Source: an uncultured Pelagibacteraceae bacterium (GTDB taxonomy: Bacteria; Pseudomonadota; Alphaproteobacteria; Pelagibacterales; Pelagibacteraceae). From it: a stretch of 64,000 nucleotides of DNA. The notes beneath the pieces were generated by a model. That model ran no database searches. It saw only the letters and a list, made by a program, of their open reading frames with translations, and was not told the origin of the DNA. The translations under genes and the position numbers were made by a program. The stretch spans positions 1-64,000 of the forward strand of contig CACHPJ010000003.1 in assembly GCA_902581775.1 (NCBI GenBank), written 5' to 3'. Positions 16,675 through 26,310 of this stretch are shown in pieces (position 1 is the first letter of the stretch; every line of letters begins with the position of its first letter).

Positions 16675-17438
16675 TATCTAGCAGTCCAACCGCCATCTAC
16701 CACAAGAGATGTTCCTGTAATCATTGAGGAACTATCAGACGCCAAAAATGCTACAGCAGTTGCCACATCACTAACTGTTGCTAATTTGCCTAAAGGTATA
16801 TTCTTAATAACTTCCTTTTTAAATTTTTTATTTTTAAAAAAATTTTTTACCATAGGTGTTTCTACGAAAGTAGGACAAACTGTATTCACCCGAATATTAT
16901 CTTTAGCAAGATCCAAAGCCATCCCTTTAGTCAAACCCTCTAGTCCAAATTTAGTCATGTTATAAACACTCCTAATAGGCCCACCGACTTTTCCCATCTG
17001 TGATGACATATTTATAATTGAACCACCGGTTTTTTTTCTATTTTTTGATTTTAACATTTTCTTGGCACAAATTTGAGCAATGTTAAAGCACGCCTTAATA
17101 TTCAAATTTACTAAATAGTTCATATCTTCCTTTTTTACTTTGATAAAATGTTCAGGACGATTACTTCCTGCATTATTAACAAGCACATCAATACTTTTTA
17201 AACCGTCAATAATTGAATTAAATTTAATTGAATTTGTCACATCACAAACAAATGACATACTAGAACCTCTCGTTTTTTTTATAACCTTACTAACTTTGTC
17301 CAAATCACTTTTTGTTCTACTTACTAAAATTACTTTAGCACCTGCTTGAGCCAAACCTATAGCGCAAGCTCTACCTATACCTTTTCCAGCACCTGTGACT
17401 AATGCAGTTTTATTTTTTAAATTAATTTGTTTAAGCAT
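16674..17438 (-). CDS. SDR-family NAD(P)-dependent oxidoreductase (FabG-like)
   Basis: This 254-residue classical short-chain dehydrogenase has the cofactor motif VTGAGKGIGRACAIGL (residues ~14-29), NNAGS (about 89), and the catalytic triad region with INMSSQMGK followed by YNMTKFG (Tyr-x-x-x-Lys). Its C-terminus GTSLVVDGGWTAR is typical. It follows terC with an 8-nt overlap in the operon headed by the GMC gene, opposite the DHPS-type TRAP/hpsN operon. That position makes it a candidate DHPS 2-dehydrogenase (HpsO-like). A different alcohol substrate is quite possible. Confidence 0.85.
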   Translation of the reverse strand: MLKQINLKNKTALVTGAGKGIGRACAIGLAQAGAKVILVSRTKSDLDKVSKVIKKTRGSSMSFVCDVTNSIKFNSIIDGLKSIDVLVNNAGSNRPEHFIKVKKEDMNYLVNLNIKACFNIAQICAKKMLKSKNRKKTGGSIINMSSQMGKVGGPIRSVYNMTKFGLEGLTKGMALDLAKDNIRVNTVCPTFVETPMVKNFFKNKKFKKEVIKNIPLGKLATVSDVATAVAFLASDSSSMITGTSLVVDGGWTAR

Positions 17439-18015
17439 AAAGTAATATCTTTAAATCAGTATAAATTAAATCTATAGCAACTACTAATATAGCAATTAAA
17501 CCGATCCAAGCAATCCACTTATATTTTTTAATCCATTGGGAGATCAAATTCGCTGCTACAGCCATTAAAATAATTGATAAAATTAATCCAAATATTAAAA
17601 GATGGTAGTGGTGACCTGCAGCTCCTGCCACTCCTAAAACATTATCTAAACTCATAGTAAAATCTGCTAGAAGCACAGTCCAAATGGCCTTTAACAAATT
17701 AGATTTATTAACTTTAATTCCCTTATGATTACTACTAGATGAATTTTTAATTACGTCTATATAAAGCTTATAAACAATATAAAGTAAAAGAATTCCGCCA
17801 ATTAATCTTAAACCAGAAATTTGCAGCAGGTAAGCGGTCATTAAAGTTAAGATAATTCTTAAAATTACAGCTCCACCTATACCCCAAAAAATAATTTTCC
17901 TTCTTTGACTTGGAGGAAATTTTGAGGCTACCATTCCAATAATAATTGCATTGTCTCCTGCTAAAACAAGATCAATAAAGATAATTTGTGAGAATATTAT
18001 TATTTGTTCAGACAT
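17431..18015 (-). CDS. TerC-family integral membrane protein
   Basis: This 194-residue polytopic protein has the TerC signature acidic motifs in helices: FIDLVLAGDNAIIIGMVA (about residue 10-27) and LLADFTMSLDNVLGVAGAA (about 113-131). These acidic positions are proposed to bind cations, and relatives export Mn2+ during protein metalation. About six to seven helices are visible. It overlaps the SDR gene by 8 nt and follows the GMC gene after 2 nt, so it is cotranscribed with both. No functional tie to sulfonates is evident. Confidence 0.88.
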   Translation of the reverse strand: MSEQIIIFSQIIFIDLVLAGDNAIIIGMVASKFPPSQRRKIIFWGIGGAVILRIILTLMTAYLLQISGLRLIGGILLLYIVYKLYIDVIKNSSSSNHKGIKVNKSNLLKAIWTVLLADFTMSLDNVLGVAGAAGHHYHLLIFGLILSIILMAVAANLISQWIKKYKWIAWIGLIAILVVAIDLIYTDLKILLYA

Positions 18016-18017
18016 AA

Positions 18018-19625
18018 TTATTGACTCAATATCATGTCCGAGGCCTTTTCAGCAATCATTATAGTTGGAGCATTAGTATTCCCAGATGTGATATTCGGCA
18101 TAATAGAAGCGTCAATAACTCTTAAATTTTCTATACCCCTTACTTTGAGTTTTTCATCGACTACCGAGTCGTCTCCATTTCCCATTTTGCAGGTCCCAAC
18201 CGGATGAAAAATTGTTTGAGTGTGTAAACTTCCTGCTCGCACTAACTCCTCATCATCTGTAATGTTAATACCCGGTCTATATTCCTCGGGTTCATATTTT
18301 TTAAATGCTTTAGTTTCTAACATAATCTTTCTCACAATTTTTAGTCCTTTAGCTGCTACATCCCTATCATCCTGAGTTGATAAATAGTTCATCTTAATTT
18401 TAGGACTATCTCTAGTATCGCTACTTGTTATATTTATCTCACCTCTACTTGTAGGCCTTATATTTGCAATAGTAGGTGTGATACCATCAAAGTTATGCAT
18501 TTTTGTAGCTCCAAGTATATCTGTGCTTATCGGCTGAACATGAAATTGCAAATTTGGAGTAGCTCTTGATGGATCACTTTTAAGAAATCCACAAACTTGA
18601 CTAGCACCCATAGTCATTGGTCCACTTTGCTTAAAAATATATTCTAAGCCAATTAATAGATTTCCAAATAAGCTATTAATTTTTCCATTGAGAGATTTAA
18701 GATTTTTTACTTTATAAACCGGTCTAAACATTAGATGATCTTGAAGATTTTTTCCTACACCTTTTAGGTCATTAACAACATTTATTCCATGACTTTTTAA
18801 TTTTTGATTATCTCCTATTCCAGATACTTGTAAAATATGTGGTGATCCAATCGAACCAGCTGAGAGCAAAATTTCCCTATTAGCTTTGACAGTTTTTAAT
18901 TCACCTTTAATATAAAAACTTACACTTTCAGCTTTTTTTCCATTAAAATTAATTTTTTGTACGTGAGCATTGACAGTAATTTTTAAATTTGATCTTTTTT
19001 TTACTGGATTTAGATAACCACTAGCAGCGCTACAACGCAATTTCATAAGTTTATTCCTGCTTGTAGTAAACTGAAAATAACCAACTCCAAAGTTGTCTCC
19101 AGTATTAAAATCCTCAGTTCTAGGTACACCAAATTCTTCAGCAGCGTTTTGAAACTCTTCTAACATTTTAAGATTAATCTTTTTATTAGTTACTGATATA
19201 GGGCCAGCATCATTATGAAATTTACTTTTTCCTAATTCATTATTTTCAGATTTTATAAAATATGGAAGTACGTCGTCCCATCCCCAGCCAGTATTTCCTT
19301 GTTGTCTCCAATTGTCATAATCATTACTTTGACCTCTTATCCATAAAAGACCATTAATAGAAGAACTACCACCAAGTGTTTTACCTCTTGGATATCGAAT
19401 AGATCTATTTTCCATTGTTTCATCTTTTTCTGTATGAAAACACCAGTCTACTTTTGGATTGTGCATTGTTTTATAATAACCTACCGGGATATGTATCCAT
19501 GGATAGGAGTCCTTACTACCAGCTTCTAAGAGAAGAACTTTATTTTTTTCATTAGCTGTTAAACGATTTGCTAATACACATCCTGCTGATCCTGCTCCAA
19601 TAATTATATAATCGTATTCTTCCAT
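18018..19625 (-). CDS. GMC-family FAD oxidoreductase (choline dehydrogenase-like)
   Basis: This 535-residue flavoprotein has the FAD motif [17 protein letters not shown] at the N-terminus and the GMC signatures [19 protein letters not shown] (about 80) and [18 protein letters not shown] (about 254). The C-terminal [10 protein letters not shown] supplies the catalytic His, and [13 protein letters not shown] the closing Asn. I start at the ATG at 19625, directly before the FAD fold; a TTG 11 codons upstream is less likely. It oxidises a primary alcohol, with choline as one family substrate, and is divergent from the TRAP operon across 137 bases. Substrate not determined. Confidence 0.88.
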   Translation of the reverse strand: MEEYDYIIIGAGSAGCVLANRLTANEKNKVLLLEAGSKDSYPWIHIPVGYYKTMHNPKVDWCFHTEKDETMENRSIRYPRGKTLGGSSSINGLLWIRGQSNDYDNWRQQGNTGWGWDDVLPYFIKSENNELGKSKFHNDAGPISVTNKKINLKMLEEFQNAAEEFGVPRTEDFNTGDNFGVGYFQFTTSRNKLMKLRCSAASGYLNPVKKRSNLKITVNAHVQKINFNGKKAESVSFYIKGELKTVKANREILLSAGSIGSPHILQVSGIGDNQKLKSHGINVVNDLKGVGKNLQDHLMFRPVYKVKNLKSLNGKINSLFGNLLIGLEYIFKQSGPMTMGASQVCGFLKSDPSRATPNLQFHVQPISTDILGATKMHNFDGITPTIANIRPTSRGEINITSSDTRDSPKIKMNYLSTQDDRDVAAKGLKIVRKIMLETKAFKKYEPEEYRPGINITDDEELVRAGSLHTQTIFHPVGTCKMGNGDDSVVDEKLKVRGIENLRVIDASIMPNITSGNTNAPTIMIAEKASDMILSQ

Positions 19626-19702
19626 AGATAAACTATACTTATAGGAGGAAAATACCAATTTGCCAATGTAAGAATTTCAACCTATGGTTTAAATAGTAAT
19701 AT

Positions 19703-19731
19703 TTGACTCTAATTTTTTAAAAAGGTTTAAT
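19703..19731 (+). promoter_or_regulatory. sigma-70-type promoter of the TRAP/hpsN operon
   Basis: TTGACT (19703-19708) and TTTAAT (19726-19731) are each one base from consensus and are separated by exactly 17 nt. They lie 31 nt upstream of the TRAP binding-protein start at 19763, which has the ribosome site GGGGGA. This is the best-looking promoter in the window. The leftward promoter for the GMC operon must share this 137-bp gap. Confidence 0.6.
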
Positions 19732-19762
19732 TAATAAATATTAATAATAAAACGGGGGAATA

Positions 19763-20857
19763 ATGAAAAAATTATTATCTGTTGTTTTAAGTTTGGCTGT
19801 ATTCATTGGTTTTTCAATGACTGCTGCAAACGCTAAAACACTAAAATGTCAGACCGTTCTTAACACTAAAGCCGATGAGGTAAAAATGTTAAAGGACTTT
19901 ACTGACACTGTAACAGAATTAACTGATGGTTCATTAAAATTTGAAATTTTACCAGCAGGAGCTGTTGTGGGAGTAAAAGAAACATTAGATGCAGTTGATA
20001 AAGGATTAATCGACTGTGGTTTCGCTTGGACTCACTATTGGTCAGGCGATCATCCAGCGGCTATGTTATTTGGTTCGCCAGTAGCTGGTGGTGGAGTAGG
20101 TATAGATAACTTAGCGTTCTTATCTTGGTTCCAATATGGTGGCGGTAAAGAATTATACGACCAACTTTGGAAAGAAATGGGAAGAGACATAAAAGGATTT
20201 ATGCTTCAACCTGTAGGTCCAGAAGCTTTAGGTTGGTTTCCAAAACCAATTAAAGATATGGCTGATTTTAGAAAATATAAATTCAGAACACCTCCAGGAA
20301 TTCCTGGTCAAACATATAAAGATATCGGTATAGCTTCTGTAGCAATGGGTGGTGGAGATATTTTACCAGCATTACAAGCAGGAACTATCGATGCAGCAGA
20401 ATGGTGTTGCCCTAAACCAGATTTAACATTTGGTTTCCAAAAGGTTTTAAAACACTATTACCTACAAGGATTACACCAAGTAGTAGTAAATGCTGACTTT
20501 TATATTACTGGAAAAACTTACAAAAAAATGACTGCTCATGAGAAAAAATCTCTTGAAGTGGCTGCAAACGCTTCATTAGCAAAATCTTTAAGCTACAGAA
20601 TCTATGAAAATGGAAAAGCTTTAAGAGAATTGACTACTAAGCACGGAGTAATTCTTGAAGATACTCCTTCAGACTACTTTAAAGAATATATGGCAGCAGC
20701 GAAGAAGACATTGAATAAAAACGCAGCAGAAAATAAGTTTTTTGCTAAAGTTTATACTTCAATGAAAGAATTTGCTGATATTGCTGTTCCTTTCTGGAGT
20801 GGTGCACAGATGTCTAATGCTAAGCTAGGAATGGCTCACGCAGCGACATTAAAATAG
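19763..20857 (+). CDS. TRAP transporter solute-binding protein (DctP family)
   Basis: This is a 364-residue periplasmic binding protein with a clear signal peptide (MKKLLSVVLSLAVFIGFSM, cleavage after ANA at about residue 24). The DctP fold includes the substrate-carboxylate arginine region FRKYKFRTPPGIPGQ (about 168), then ALQAGTIDAAEWCCP. It is the first gene of a complete TRAP system. Because hpsN follows, the likely ligand is 2,3-dihydroxypropane-1-sulfonate (HpsK-type role) or a similar sulfonate. The ligand cannot be read from sequence. A strong hairpin follows, probably limiting readthrough into the permease genes. Confidence 0.9.
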   Translation: MKKLLSVVLSLAVFIGFSMTAANAKTLKCQTVLNTKADEVKMLKDFTDTVTELTDGSLKFEILPAGAVVGVKETLDAVDKGLIDCGFAWTHYWSGDHPAAMLFGSPVAGGGVGIDNLAFLSWFQYGGGKELYDQLWKEMGRDIKGFMLQPVGPEALGWFPKPIKDMADFRKYKFRTPPGIPGQTYKDIGIASVAMGGGDILPALQAGTIDAAEWCCPKPDLTFGFQKVLKHYYLQGLHQVVVNADFYITGKTYKKMTAHEKKSLEVAANASLAKSLSYRIYENGKALRELTTKHGVILEDTPSDYFKEYMAAAKKTLNKNAAENKFFAKVYTSMKEFADIAVPFWSGAQMSNAKLGMAHAATLK

Positions 20858-20875
20858 TCATTAAGTAAAGATTAT

Positions 20876-20914
20876 AATAAAGCGGATCAATTAAATGATC
20901 CGCTTTATTTTTTT
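20876..20914 (+). terminator. hairpin terminator/attenuator between TRAP binding protein and permeases
   Basis: A perfect 14-bp stem (20876-20889 with 20896-20909, core AAGCGGATCA) encloses a 6-nt loop and is followed by a T-run reaching about 20914. It is a textbook intrinsic terminator. It lies inside the operon, only 18 nt before the dctQ start, so partial readthrough would give more binding protein than permease. Confidence 0.88.
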
Positions 20915-20931
20915 AAATTAAAAAGGAGCCA

Positions 20932-21543
20932 ATGCCTTTAAGAACAAAGTTAGATAAATCAGATGAAATGATCGCCGAAAGGCGTGGAGGTTCAGGCAAG
21001 ATGCCTAATGATATGCCGTTATGGATGGCAAAAACTATTACATCAATAGATAAATTCAGTAAGAGGGTAGGAAGCATAGTTTGTTGGATTTTAATGCCCC
21101 TGATCTTTGCTATGACTTACGAGGTAATAATGAGAAAGTTATTTTTAGCACCTACAATTTGGGCTTACGACATTAGTAGATTTTTATATGGAGCTTTATT
21201 TATGCTGGGAGCAGGGTATGCTCTTTCAAAAGGTGTTCACATAAGAGCAGATTTTTTATACCGAAATTTTAAAACTAAAAATCAGGGGCTAGTGGATTTT
21301 TGGTTATATATTTTATTTTATTTCCCAGGTTTATTTGTATTCCTCTACATGACCATTGGTTACGTAGGTGAGTCAATACAAAGAGGAGAGAGGGGTATGG
21401 ATACAACATGGATGCCTTATATGTGGCCAATTAAATCGTGTTTGCTTATAGGAATAGTCTTTCTTTTAATTCAAGGTGTTTCAGAATTATTAAAAAGTTA
21501 TTGGGCTGCAAAAAAAGGTGAGTGGCCTGGAGAAACTAAATGA
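20932..21543 (+). CDS. TRAP transporter small permease (DctQ family)
   Basis: This 203-residue membrane protein has four hydrophobic helices (about residues 47-66, 82-100, 120-142, 165-185). The DctQ-type segment is FAMTYEVIMRKLFLAP with WAYDISRFLYGALFMLGAGY. It starts after an AAAAGGAG site and overlaps the large permease by 4 nt (ATGA). The N-terminal extension (about 40 charged residues) is longer than in minimal DctQ proteins. Confidence 0.9.
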   Translation: MPLRTKLDKSDEMIAERRGGSGKMPNDMPLWMAKTITSIDKFSKRVGSIVCWILMPLIFAMTYEVIMRKLFLAPTIWAYDISRFLYGALFMLGAGYALSKGVHIRADFLYRNFKTKNQGLVDFWLYILFYFPGLFVFLYMTIGYVGESIQRGERGMDTTWMPYMWPIKSCLLIGIVFLLIQGVSELLKSYWAAKKGEWPGETK

Positions 21544-22874
21544 TTGCCGAATTAATCGATCCAGCGGTTCTGGGTTTTATTTTAGTTGGAGTAATGCTTT
21601 TTGCTATATTCGTCGGATTTCCTATTTCATTTACATTAATATTTTTAGGATTTGTGTTTGGTTATCTAGGATTTGGAAAACTAGTCTTCTATTTAATGAC
21701 ATTACAATTTTCTATGGTAATGACCGAACAAACCTTAGCCGCCGTCCCGCTCTTTGTCTTTATGGGTATCATGATGGAACAAGCTGGGTTAATGGAAAGG
21801 CTATTTTCTGCATTTCAATTGATGTTAGCTAAAGTAAGAGGTTCACTTTATTATGCAGTTTTATTTGTATCAGTTATATTTGCAGCGGCTACAGGTATAG
21901 TAGGAGCTTCAGTAACTATATTAGGAATTATGGCTGCAAAATCTATGAATAGATCAGGTTACAATGTCAGATTAGCTGCTGGAACTATAACAGCTGGAGG
22001 AACTTTAGGAATATTAATTCCTCCTAGTATTATGCTTGTTGTTATGGGACCAATAATGGAAATACCTGTAATTGATTTATTTGCTGCTGCTATTTTTCCA
22101 GGAATTCTTTTAGCTACTTTGTATGCTGCTTACACAACAATCAGATGCATGATGGATCCAAAATTAGGACCTCCATTACCAGAGGATATGAGAGCAACCA
22201 GCATGACTAAGGTTTGGATTGAATTCTTTTTAGGTTTAGTTCCACCAGCTGCATTAGTTTTTGCCGCGCTAGGAAGTATATTATTTGGTTTTGCTACCCC
22301 AACAGAAGCAGCGGGTTGCGGCGCAATGGGAGCACTTCTTTTATCTATAGCTTACAAAAAATTAACTTTACCAAAACTACAAGAAGCTTTAGTTAAAACT
22401 TTGGAAATTACTGCACTAATAATGGTTTTAGTTGCAGCATCAAACTTTTTTGGTGCAGTGTTTGCTAGATTAGGAACACCAACGCTTTTGACTGAATTTT
22501 TGCTTGGTCTTGAAATGAACAGATATTTAATTCTAGCAATGATAATGGTGATGATATTTTTGTTAGGTTGGCCTTTGGAATGGGTACCAATAGTAATGAT
22601 CATTATTCCAATAATTTTACCATTAGTAGAAGCGTTAGGGTTTAATCTAACTTGGTTTGCTATATTGGTTGCAGTCAATCTCCAAACCGCCTGGCTATCT
22701 CCGCCAGTGGCACTTTCCGCCTATTTTTTAAAGGGCGTTGTACCTGAGTGGGATTTAAAAGATATTTATTATGGAATGATGCAATTTATGGTATTGCAAA
22801 TTATTGGATTAGTATTAATAGTACTATTTCCACAAATTGCTTTGTGGTTACCAACATTACTTTATGGCAGTTAA
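21540..22874 (+). CDS. TRAP transporter large permease (DctM family)
   Basis: This 444-residue polytopic inner-membrane protein carries out sodium-driven solute import with DctP and DctQ. Family motifs include VGFPISFTLIFLG near the start, GILIPPSIMLVVMGPI (about 155), FATPTEAAGCGAMGALLL (about 249) and LQTAWLSPPVALSAYFLKG (about 380). It overlaps dctQ by 4 nt and hpsN by 11 nt, tying transport and first oxidation step in one transcript. Confidence 0.93.
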   Translation: MIAELIDPAVLGFILVGVMLFAIFVGFPISFTLIFLGFVFGYLGFGKLVFYLMTLQFSMVMTEQTLAAVPLFVFMGIMMEQAGLMERLFSAFQLMLAKVRGSLYYAVLFVSVIFAAATGIVGASVTILGIMAAKSMNRSGYNVRLAAGTITAGGTLGILIPPSIMLVVMGPIMEIPVIDLFAAAIFPGILLATLYAAYTTIRCMMDPKLGPPLPEDMRATSMTKVWIEFFLGLVPPAALVFAALGSILFGFATPTEAAGCGAMGALLLSIAYKKLTLPKLQEALVKTLEITALIMVLVAASNFFGAVFARLGTPTLLTEFLLGLEMNRYLILAMIMVMIFLLGWPLEWVPIVMIIIPIILPLVEALGFNLTWFAILVAVNLQTAWLSPPVALSAYFLKGVVPEWDLKDIYYGMMQFMVLQIIGLVLIVLFPQIALWLPTLLYGS

Positions 22875-24150
22875 ATATATAAAAAAAGCAGCTAAAACTC
22901 CGGAGACGGATGATCATAAAACACAGGCAGCTGTGCAGGACATCTTAAATGATATTGCAAAAAGAAAAGAAGTTGCTCTTAAAGAACTAAATAAAAAATT
23001 TGATAAGTACGAAGGTGAAGTCATTGTTTCAAAGGAAAAAATTGAAGAAGCTATAAAAAAAGTCGATCAAAAAACTAAAGATGACGTTAAATTTGCTCAT
23101 GATAGAATTAAAAAATTTGCAGAGCATCAATTAAAGAGTATGAATAATAGCTTTGAAGTTGAGTTATCAGATGGTTTATTTGCAGGCCAAAGATTAATTC
23201 CAGTTGACACAGCTGGATGTTATATACCTGGAGGGCGATATGCACACATTTCTTCAGCAGTAATGGCGATTACTCCAGCAAAAGTAGCTGGTGTTAAAAC
23301 TATTATTTGTGCTAGTCCACCAAAGGATAAAGAAGGTGCAAACCCCGGAATAATTTTTGCTGCCAATCATTGTGGCGCTGACGTCATTATGAATTTAGGT
23401 GGTGTAGCTGCAATAGGATCTTTAACGCATGGTTGCTTTGACAATCCACCTGTTGATTTTCTTGTTGGAGCTGGAAACCAATATGTAGCTGAAGCAAAAA
23501 GAATAGTTTATGGAAAAGTAGGTATAGATCAATTTGCTGGACCTACAGAAATTGCAATAATTGCAGACAAGACGGCAGATAAAGAAATTGTAGCAGTTGA
23601 TTTGGTTGGCCAAATGGAACATGGATACAATTCTCCAGCATGGTTGTTCACTTCTGATAAAGAGTTAGCAGATTTTACGATGAAAAGAGTGCCAGAGTTA
23701 ATTAATGAGTTACCTGAACTTGCAAAAGTAAATGCCACAGCAGCATGGAAAGATTATGGTGAAGTGATTTTATGTGACACTAAAGAAGAAATGGCTGAGG
23801 TTAGCGATAAGTATGCATCTGAACACTTGGAGGTTCACGCAGAAAATTTAGACTGGTGGTTAAAAAGATTAAGAAATTATGGTTCATTATTCTTAGGCGA
23901 AGAGACTACAGTCGCTTACGGAGATAAATGTTCTGGTACAAATCATATATTACCCACAAAAGGTGGTGGAAGATATACTGGTGGACTATTCGTTGGAAAA
24001 TTTATCAAAACGTTAACTTTCCAAAGAATGACAAAAGATGCAACAAAAGTTGTTGGAGCAACAGCAGCAAGACTTGGTAGAGCGGAGGGAATGGAAGCTC
24101 ATGCAAGAACAGCAGATATAAGATTAAGGAAATACGGTTTTTCAAATTAA
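22864..24150 (+). CDS. hpsN: sulfopropanediol 3-dehydrogenase (HisD-like)
   Basis: This 428-residue protein of the histidinol dehydrogenase family oxidises DHPS in two steps to (R)-sulfolactate in HpsN enzymes. HisD catalytic positions are present: Q and H in GQMEHG, E-H in ASEHLEVH, D in YGDKCSGTNH, H in EGMEAHARTAD. No other his gene is nearby and the gene is coupled to a TRAP transporter, the arrangement of known hps clusters, so biosynthetic HisD is unlikely. I start at the ATG at 22864, where the family N-terminus begins; an earlier in-frame start would add nine residues inside dctM. Product feeds suyAB. Confidence 0.85.
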   Translation: MAVKYIKKAAKTPETDDHKTQAAVQDILNDIAKRKEVALKELNKKFDKYEGEVIVSKEKIEEAIKKVDQKTKDDVKFAHDRIKKFAEHQLKSMNNSFEVELSDGLFAGQRLIPVDTAGCYIPGGRYAHISSAVMAITPAKVAGVKTIICASPPKDKEGANPGIIFAANHCGADVIMNLGGVAAIGSLTHGCFDNPPVDFLVGAGNQYVAEAKRIVYGKVGIDQFAGPTEIAIIADKTADKEIVAVDLVGQMEHGYNSPAWLFTSDKELADFTMKRVPELINELPELAKVNATAAWKDYGEVILCDTKEEMAEVSDKYASEHLEVHAENLDWWLKRLRNYGSLFLGEETTVAYGDKCSGTNHILPTKGGGRYTGGLFVGKFIKTLTFQRMTKDATKVVGATAARLGRAEGMEAHARTADIRLRKYGFSN

Positions 24151-25154
24151 TGCATGCACTAGTTTATACTGGTACTAACAAAATAGATTTCAGAAAAGAA
24201 AAAGATCCAATAGCTAAACCCGGTGAGATTATAGTAAAAGTAAAAGCTTCAGGGATTTGTGGTTCTGATATGCACGCTTTCCACGGCAATGACGAAAGAA
24301 GAGTACCTCCTTTAATATTAGGTCATGAAGTAAGTGGAACCAGCTTAGATGGTAAATTCAAAGACAAAGATGTTGTTATAAATCCATTAATAAGTTGTGA
24401 AAATTGCGAATATTGTAAAAATGAGAGGGAACATCTATGTCCAGAAAGAACAATGATAGGGATGAGCACGCCAATTAAAAGAGAAGGGGGATTGGCAGAA
24501 TTAGTATCAGTGCCAGAAAAAAACATTTTTGAAGTTCCAAATGAGCTGAGTATTAAAGAGGCAGCATTAGCTGAACCTACAGCTGTAGCCTTACATGCAG
24601 TTTTATTAGCCGAACAAAATTTAAAAAAACCTCTACCTGAATGCAAAATCTTAATTCAAGGGGCTGGTGCAATAGGTCTTTTATGTGGTTTAGTTTTAAA
24701 TAAAGAAAAAAAAGCTACAAATATTATTATGTCAGATCCAAATAAAAAAAGATTAGATGAGTGTGGTAAATATCTAAAAGCAAATTTTGTATCTCCAAAT
24801 GATAAATTAATTAAAGAAAATAATTTTGATTTAATATTAGAGTCCGTCGGCCTTGAACTTACACGTCACCAAGCTATTAAATCAATCGCCCCGGGGGGCA
24901 CTATTCTACATATAGGATTAACACAACCGTCTGGAACTTTTGATTTTAAGAAATTAACAATTCAAGAAGTGACCTTAGTCGGAACATACTGTTATACAAA
25001 TAAAGATTTTCAAAAAACTTTAGAAATTTTAAAAGAAAAAAAGTTAGGTGATCTTGGCTGGATTGAATACAGAGACCTAAAAAAGGGATCAGAAGCTTTC
25101 CAAGAAATACATAATGGGACTTGTATAGCGCCAAAAATCATTCTAATTCCTTAG
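24150..25154 (+). CDS. zinc-dependent alcohol dehydrogenase (MDR family)
   Basis: This 334-residue medium-chain dehydrogenase has catalytic zinc residues in SGICGSDMHAFHG (about 35) and GHEVSG, and the four structural-zinc cysteines in CENCEYCKNEREHLC (about 83-97). The Rossmann motif is GAGAIGLLCGLVL (about 171). It overlaps hpsN by 1 nt (TAATG) and closes the TRAP-hpsN operon. In described DHPS pathways, extra dehydrogenases (HpsO/HpsP) interconvert DHPS enantiomers via the 2-keto compound, and this gene is a candidate for one. Substrate unproven. Confidence 0.88.
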   Translation: MHALVYTGTNKIDFRKEKDPIAKPGEIIVKVKASGICGSDMHAFHGNDERRVPPLILGHEVSGTSLDGKFKDKDVVINPLISCENCEYCKNEREHLCPERTMIGMSTPIKREGGLAELVSVPEKNIFEVPNELSIKEAALAEPTAVALHAVLLAEQNLKKPLPECKILIQGAGAIGLLCGLVLNKEKKATNIIMSDPNKKRLDECGKYLKANFVSPNDKLIKENNFDLILESVGLELTRHQAIKSIAPGGTILHIGLTQPSGTFDFKKLTIQEVTLVGTYCYTNKDFQKTLEILKEKKLGDLGWIEYRDLKKGSEAFQEIHNGTCIAPKIILIP

Positions 25155-25258
25155 TTCGTCCTATAGTTGTAGACAAATTGCATACCTGTAATAAACTTTT
25201 AACATAGATAATTTAAAAAAATTTCTAATAGAATTTATTTTATAAAAAAAAAGCGAAT

Positions 25259-25639
25259 ATGAACAAGTTCTTAATAATAATATTTTTTTTAGTTTTTACT
25301 TCAGTCCATGCTGGTGGACACATATCTAAAAAACAAAAACAAGAGACTATTCAATGTCTTGGACATTACAGTGCAACGGCTGTTTTACCTGCTGATACAA
25401 TTGAGGTTACAGACATGGAAATGGCTTTAGCTTCAGTTAAAGTAATACGATCTTTTCTTCAAAAAGAACAAGTTAGCGACGATGAGATGAACAAAGGCAT
25501 GAACGAACATGTAGACAAAGTTTATGGTAAACCATTCGATAAAGGCATGAATGATGAATGTAATAAATTTATCTATAAACTAATCCCTGGTTCTAAAGAA
25601 GAAATAGAAAAATTATCTAGAACTATTTATGGAGGATAA
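25259..25639 (+). CDS. secreted two-cysteine protein, paralogue A
   Basis: This is a 126-residue exported protein with a signal peptide (residues 1-18, ending VHAGG). The mature part is helical, with conserved ETIQCLGHY near the start and DECNKFIYKLIP near the end. The two cysteines could form a disulfide. It is clearly paralogous to the next gene (shared hGGH/AGH-x-S start, C-x-G-x-Y, YGKP-F/Y-D, C-x-K-x-I-x-KLIP). I recognise no domain. It starts a run of seven small genes. Confidence 0.7.
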   Translation: MNKFLIIIFFLVFTSVHAGGHISKKQKQETIQCLGHYSATAVLPADTIEVTDMEMALASVKVIRSFLQKEQVSDDEMNKGMNEHVDKVYGKPFDKGMNDECNKFIYKLIPGSKEEIEKLSRTIYGG

Positions 25640-25642
25640 TTT

Positions 25643-26020
25643 ATGAAAAAATTTTTTATAATACTATTTTTAACAGCATTTTCCTCAGCCTACGCTGCAG
25701 GGCATTTAAGTGGAAAAGATAAAAAAGCCACTCTTAAATGTACAGGACTATATTATGCTAACAGCATGATACCTCAGGGCACTTTAGAACTAGACAAGAT
25801 TGTATATTCTATTTCGGCTAAGAAATTTTTGACATCGTATTTAATTAAAGAAGGAGTAAAAGAGGATTTCATTAATAAAGAACTTAATAAATTTATCGAT
25901 GAACTTTATGGAAAACCATACGATGAAAAAAAAACTAGTGAATGTGATAAATATATTTTCAAATTAATACCAGAGGCAAAAGCAGAAATAGACAAACTAG
26001 TAAAATCTGGAATTTATTAA
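25643..26020 (+). CDS. secreted two-cysteine protein, paralogue B
   Basis: This 125-residue exported protein has a signal peptide (residues 1-19) and begins 3 nt after its paralogue. The same skeleton is seen: KKATLKCTGLYYA, then ELYGKPYDEKK, then SECDKYIFKLIPEAKAEIDKL. Divergence is considerable apart from the cysteine and YGKP motifs, so the duplication is not recent. Function unknown; likely periplasmic. Confidence 0.7.
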   Translation: MKKFFIILFLTAFSSAYAAGHLSGKDKKATLKCTGLYYANSMIPQGTLELDKIVYSISAKKFLTSYLIKEGVKEDFINKELNKFIDELYGKPYDEKKTSECDKYIFKLIPEAKAEIDKLVKSGIY

Positions 26021-26021
26021 A

Positions 26022-26309
26022 ATGAGCGGATACGTTATAGCCAACATTAATGTAAAAAATTCAGAGGCTTATAAAGAATATGTTGGTAAAGTAAAACCAA
26101 CTGTAGAAAAATTTGGAGGAGAATATCTAGTAAGAAACGGAGAATTTAAAGTTATCGACGGCGAATGGAAGCATCCAAGAACTGTCGTAATTAAATTCCC
26201 AACTTATGAAAAGGCATGGGAGTGGTATAATTCTGAGGAATATAAACCTGTTAAACCTATTCGATTAGCAAACTCAGTGGCTAATGGAATAATAATTAAA
26301 GGAGTTTAA
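26022..26309 (+). CDS. DUF1330 small protein (dimeric alpha-beta barrel)
   Basis: This 95-residue cytoplasmic protein matches the DUF1330 pattern: GYVIANINVKNSEAYKEYV at the N-terminus, GGEYLVRNGEFKVIDGEW in the middle, and VVIKFPTYEKAWEWYNSEEY near residue 66, followed by an R-x-A-N-S motif. The family has a dimeric ferredoxin-like barrel fold with no settled function. It starts 1 nt after the secreted paralogue and is followed by another small barrel-like gene. Confidence 0.85.
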   Translation: MSGYVIANINVKNSEAYKEYVGKVKPTVEKFGGEYLVRNGEFKVIDGEWKHPRTVVIKFPTYEKAWEWYNSEEYKPVKPIRLANSVANGIIIKGV

Positions 26310-26310
26310 T

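Noticed and set aside
22837-22863. Earlier in-frame start for hpsN
   Set aside because: The extra nine residues lie within dctM and are not like the HisD family N-terminus; the ATG at 22864 fits.
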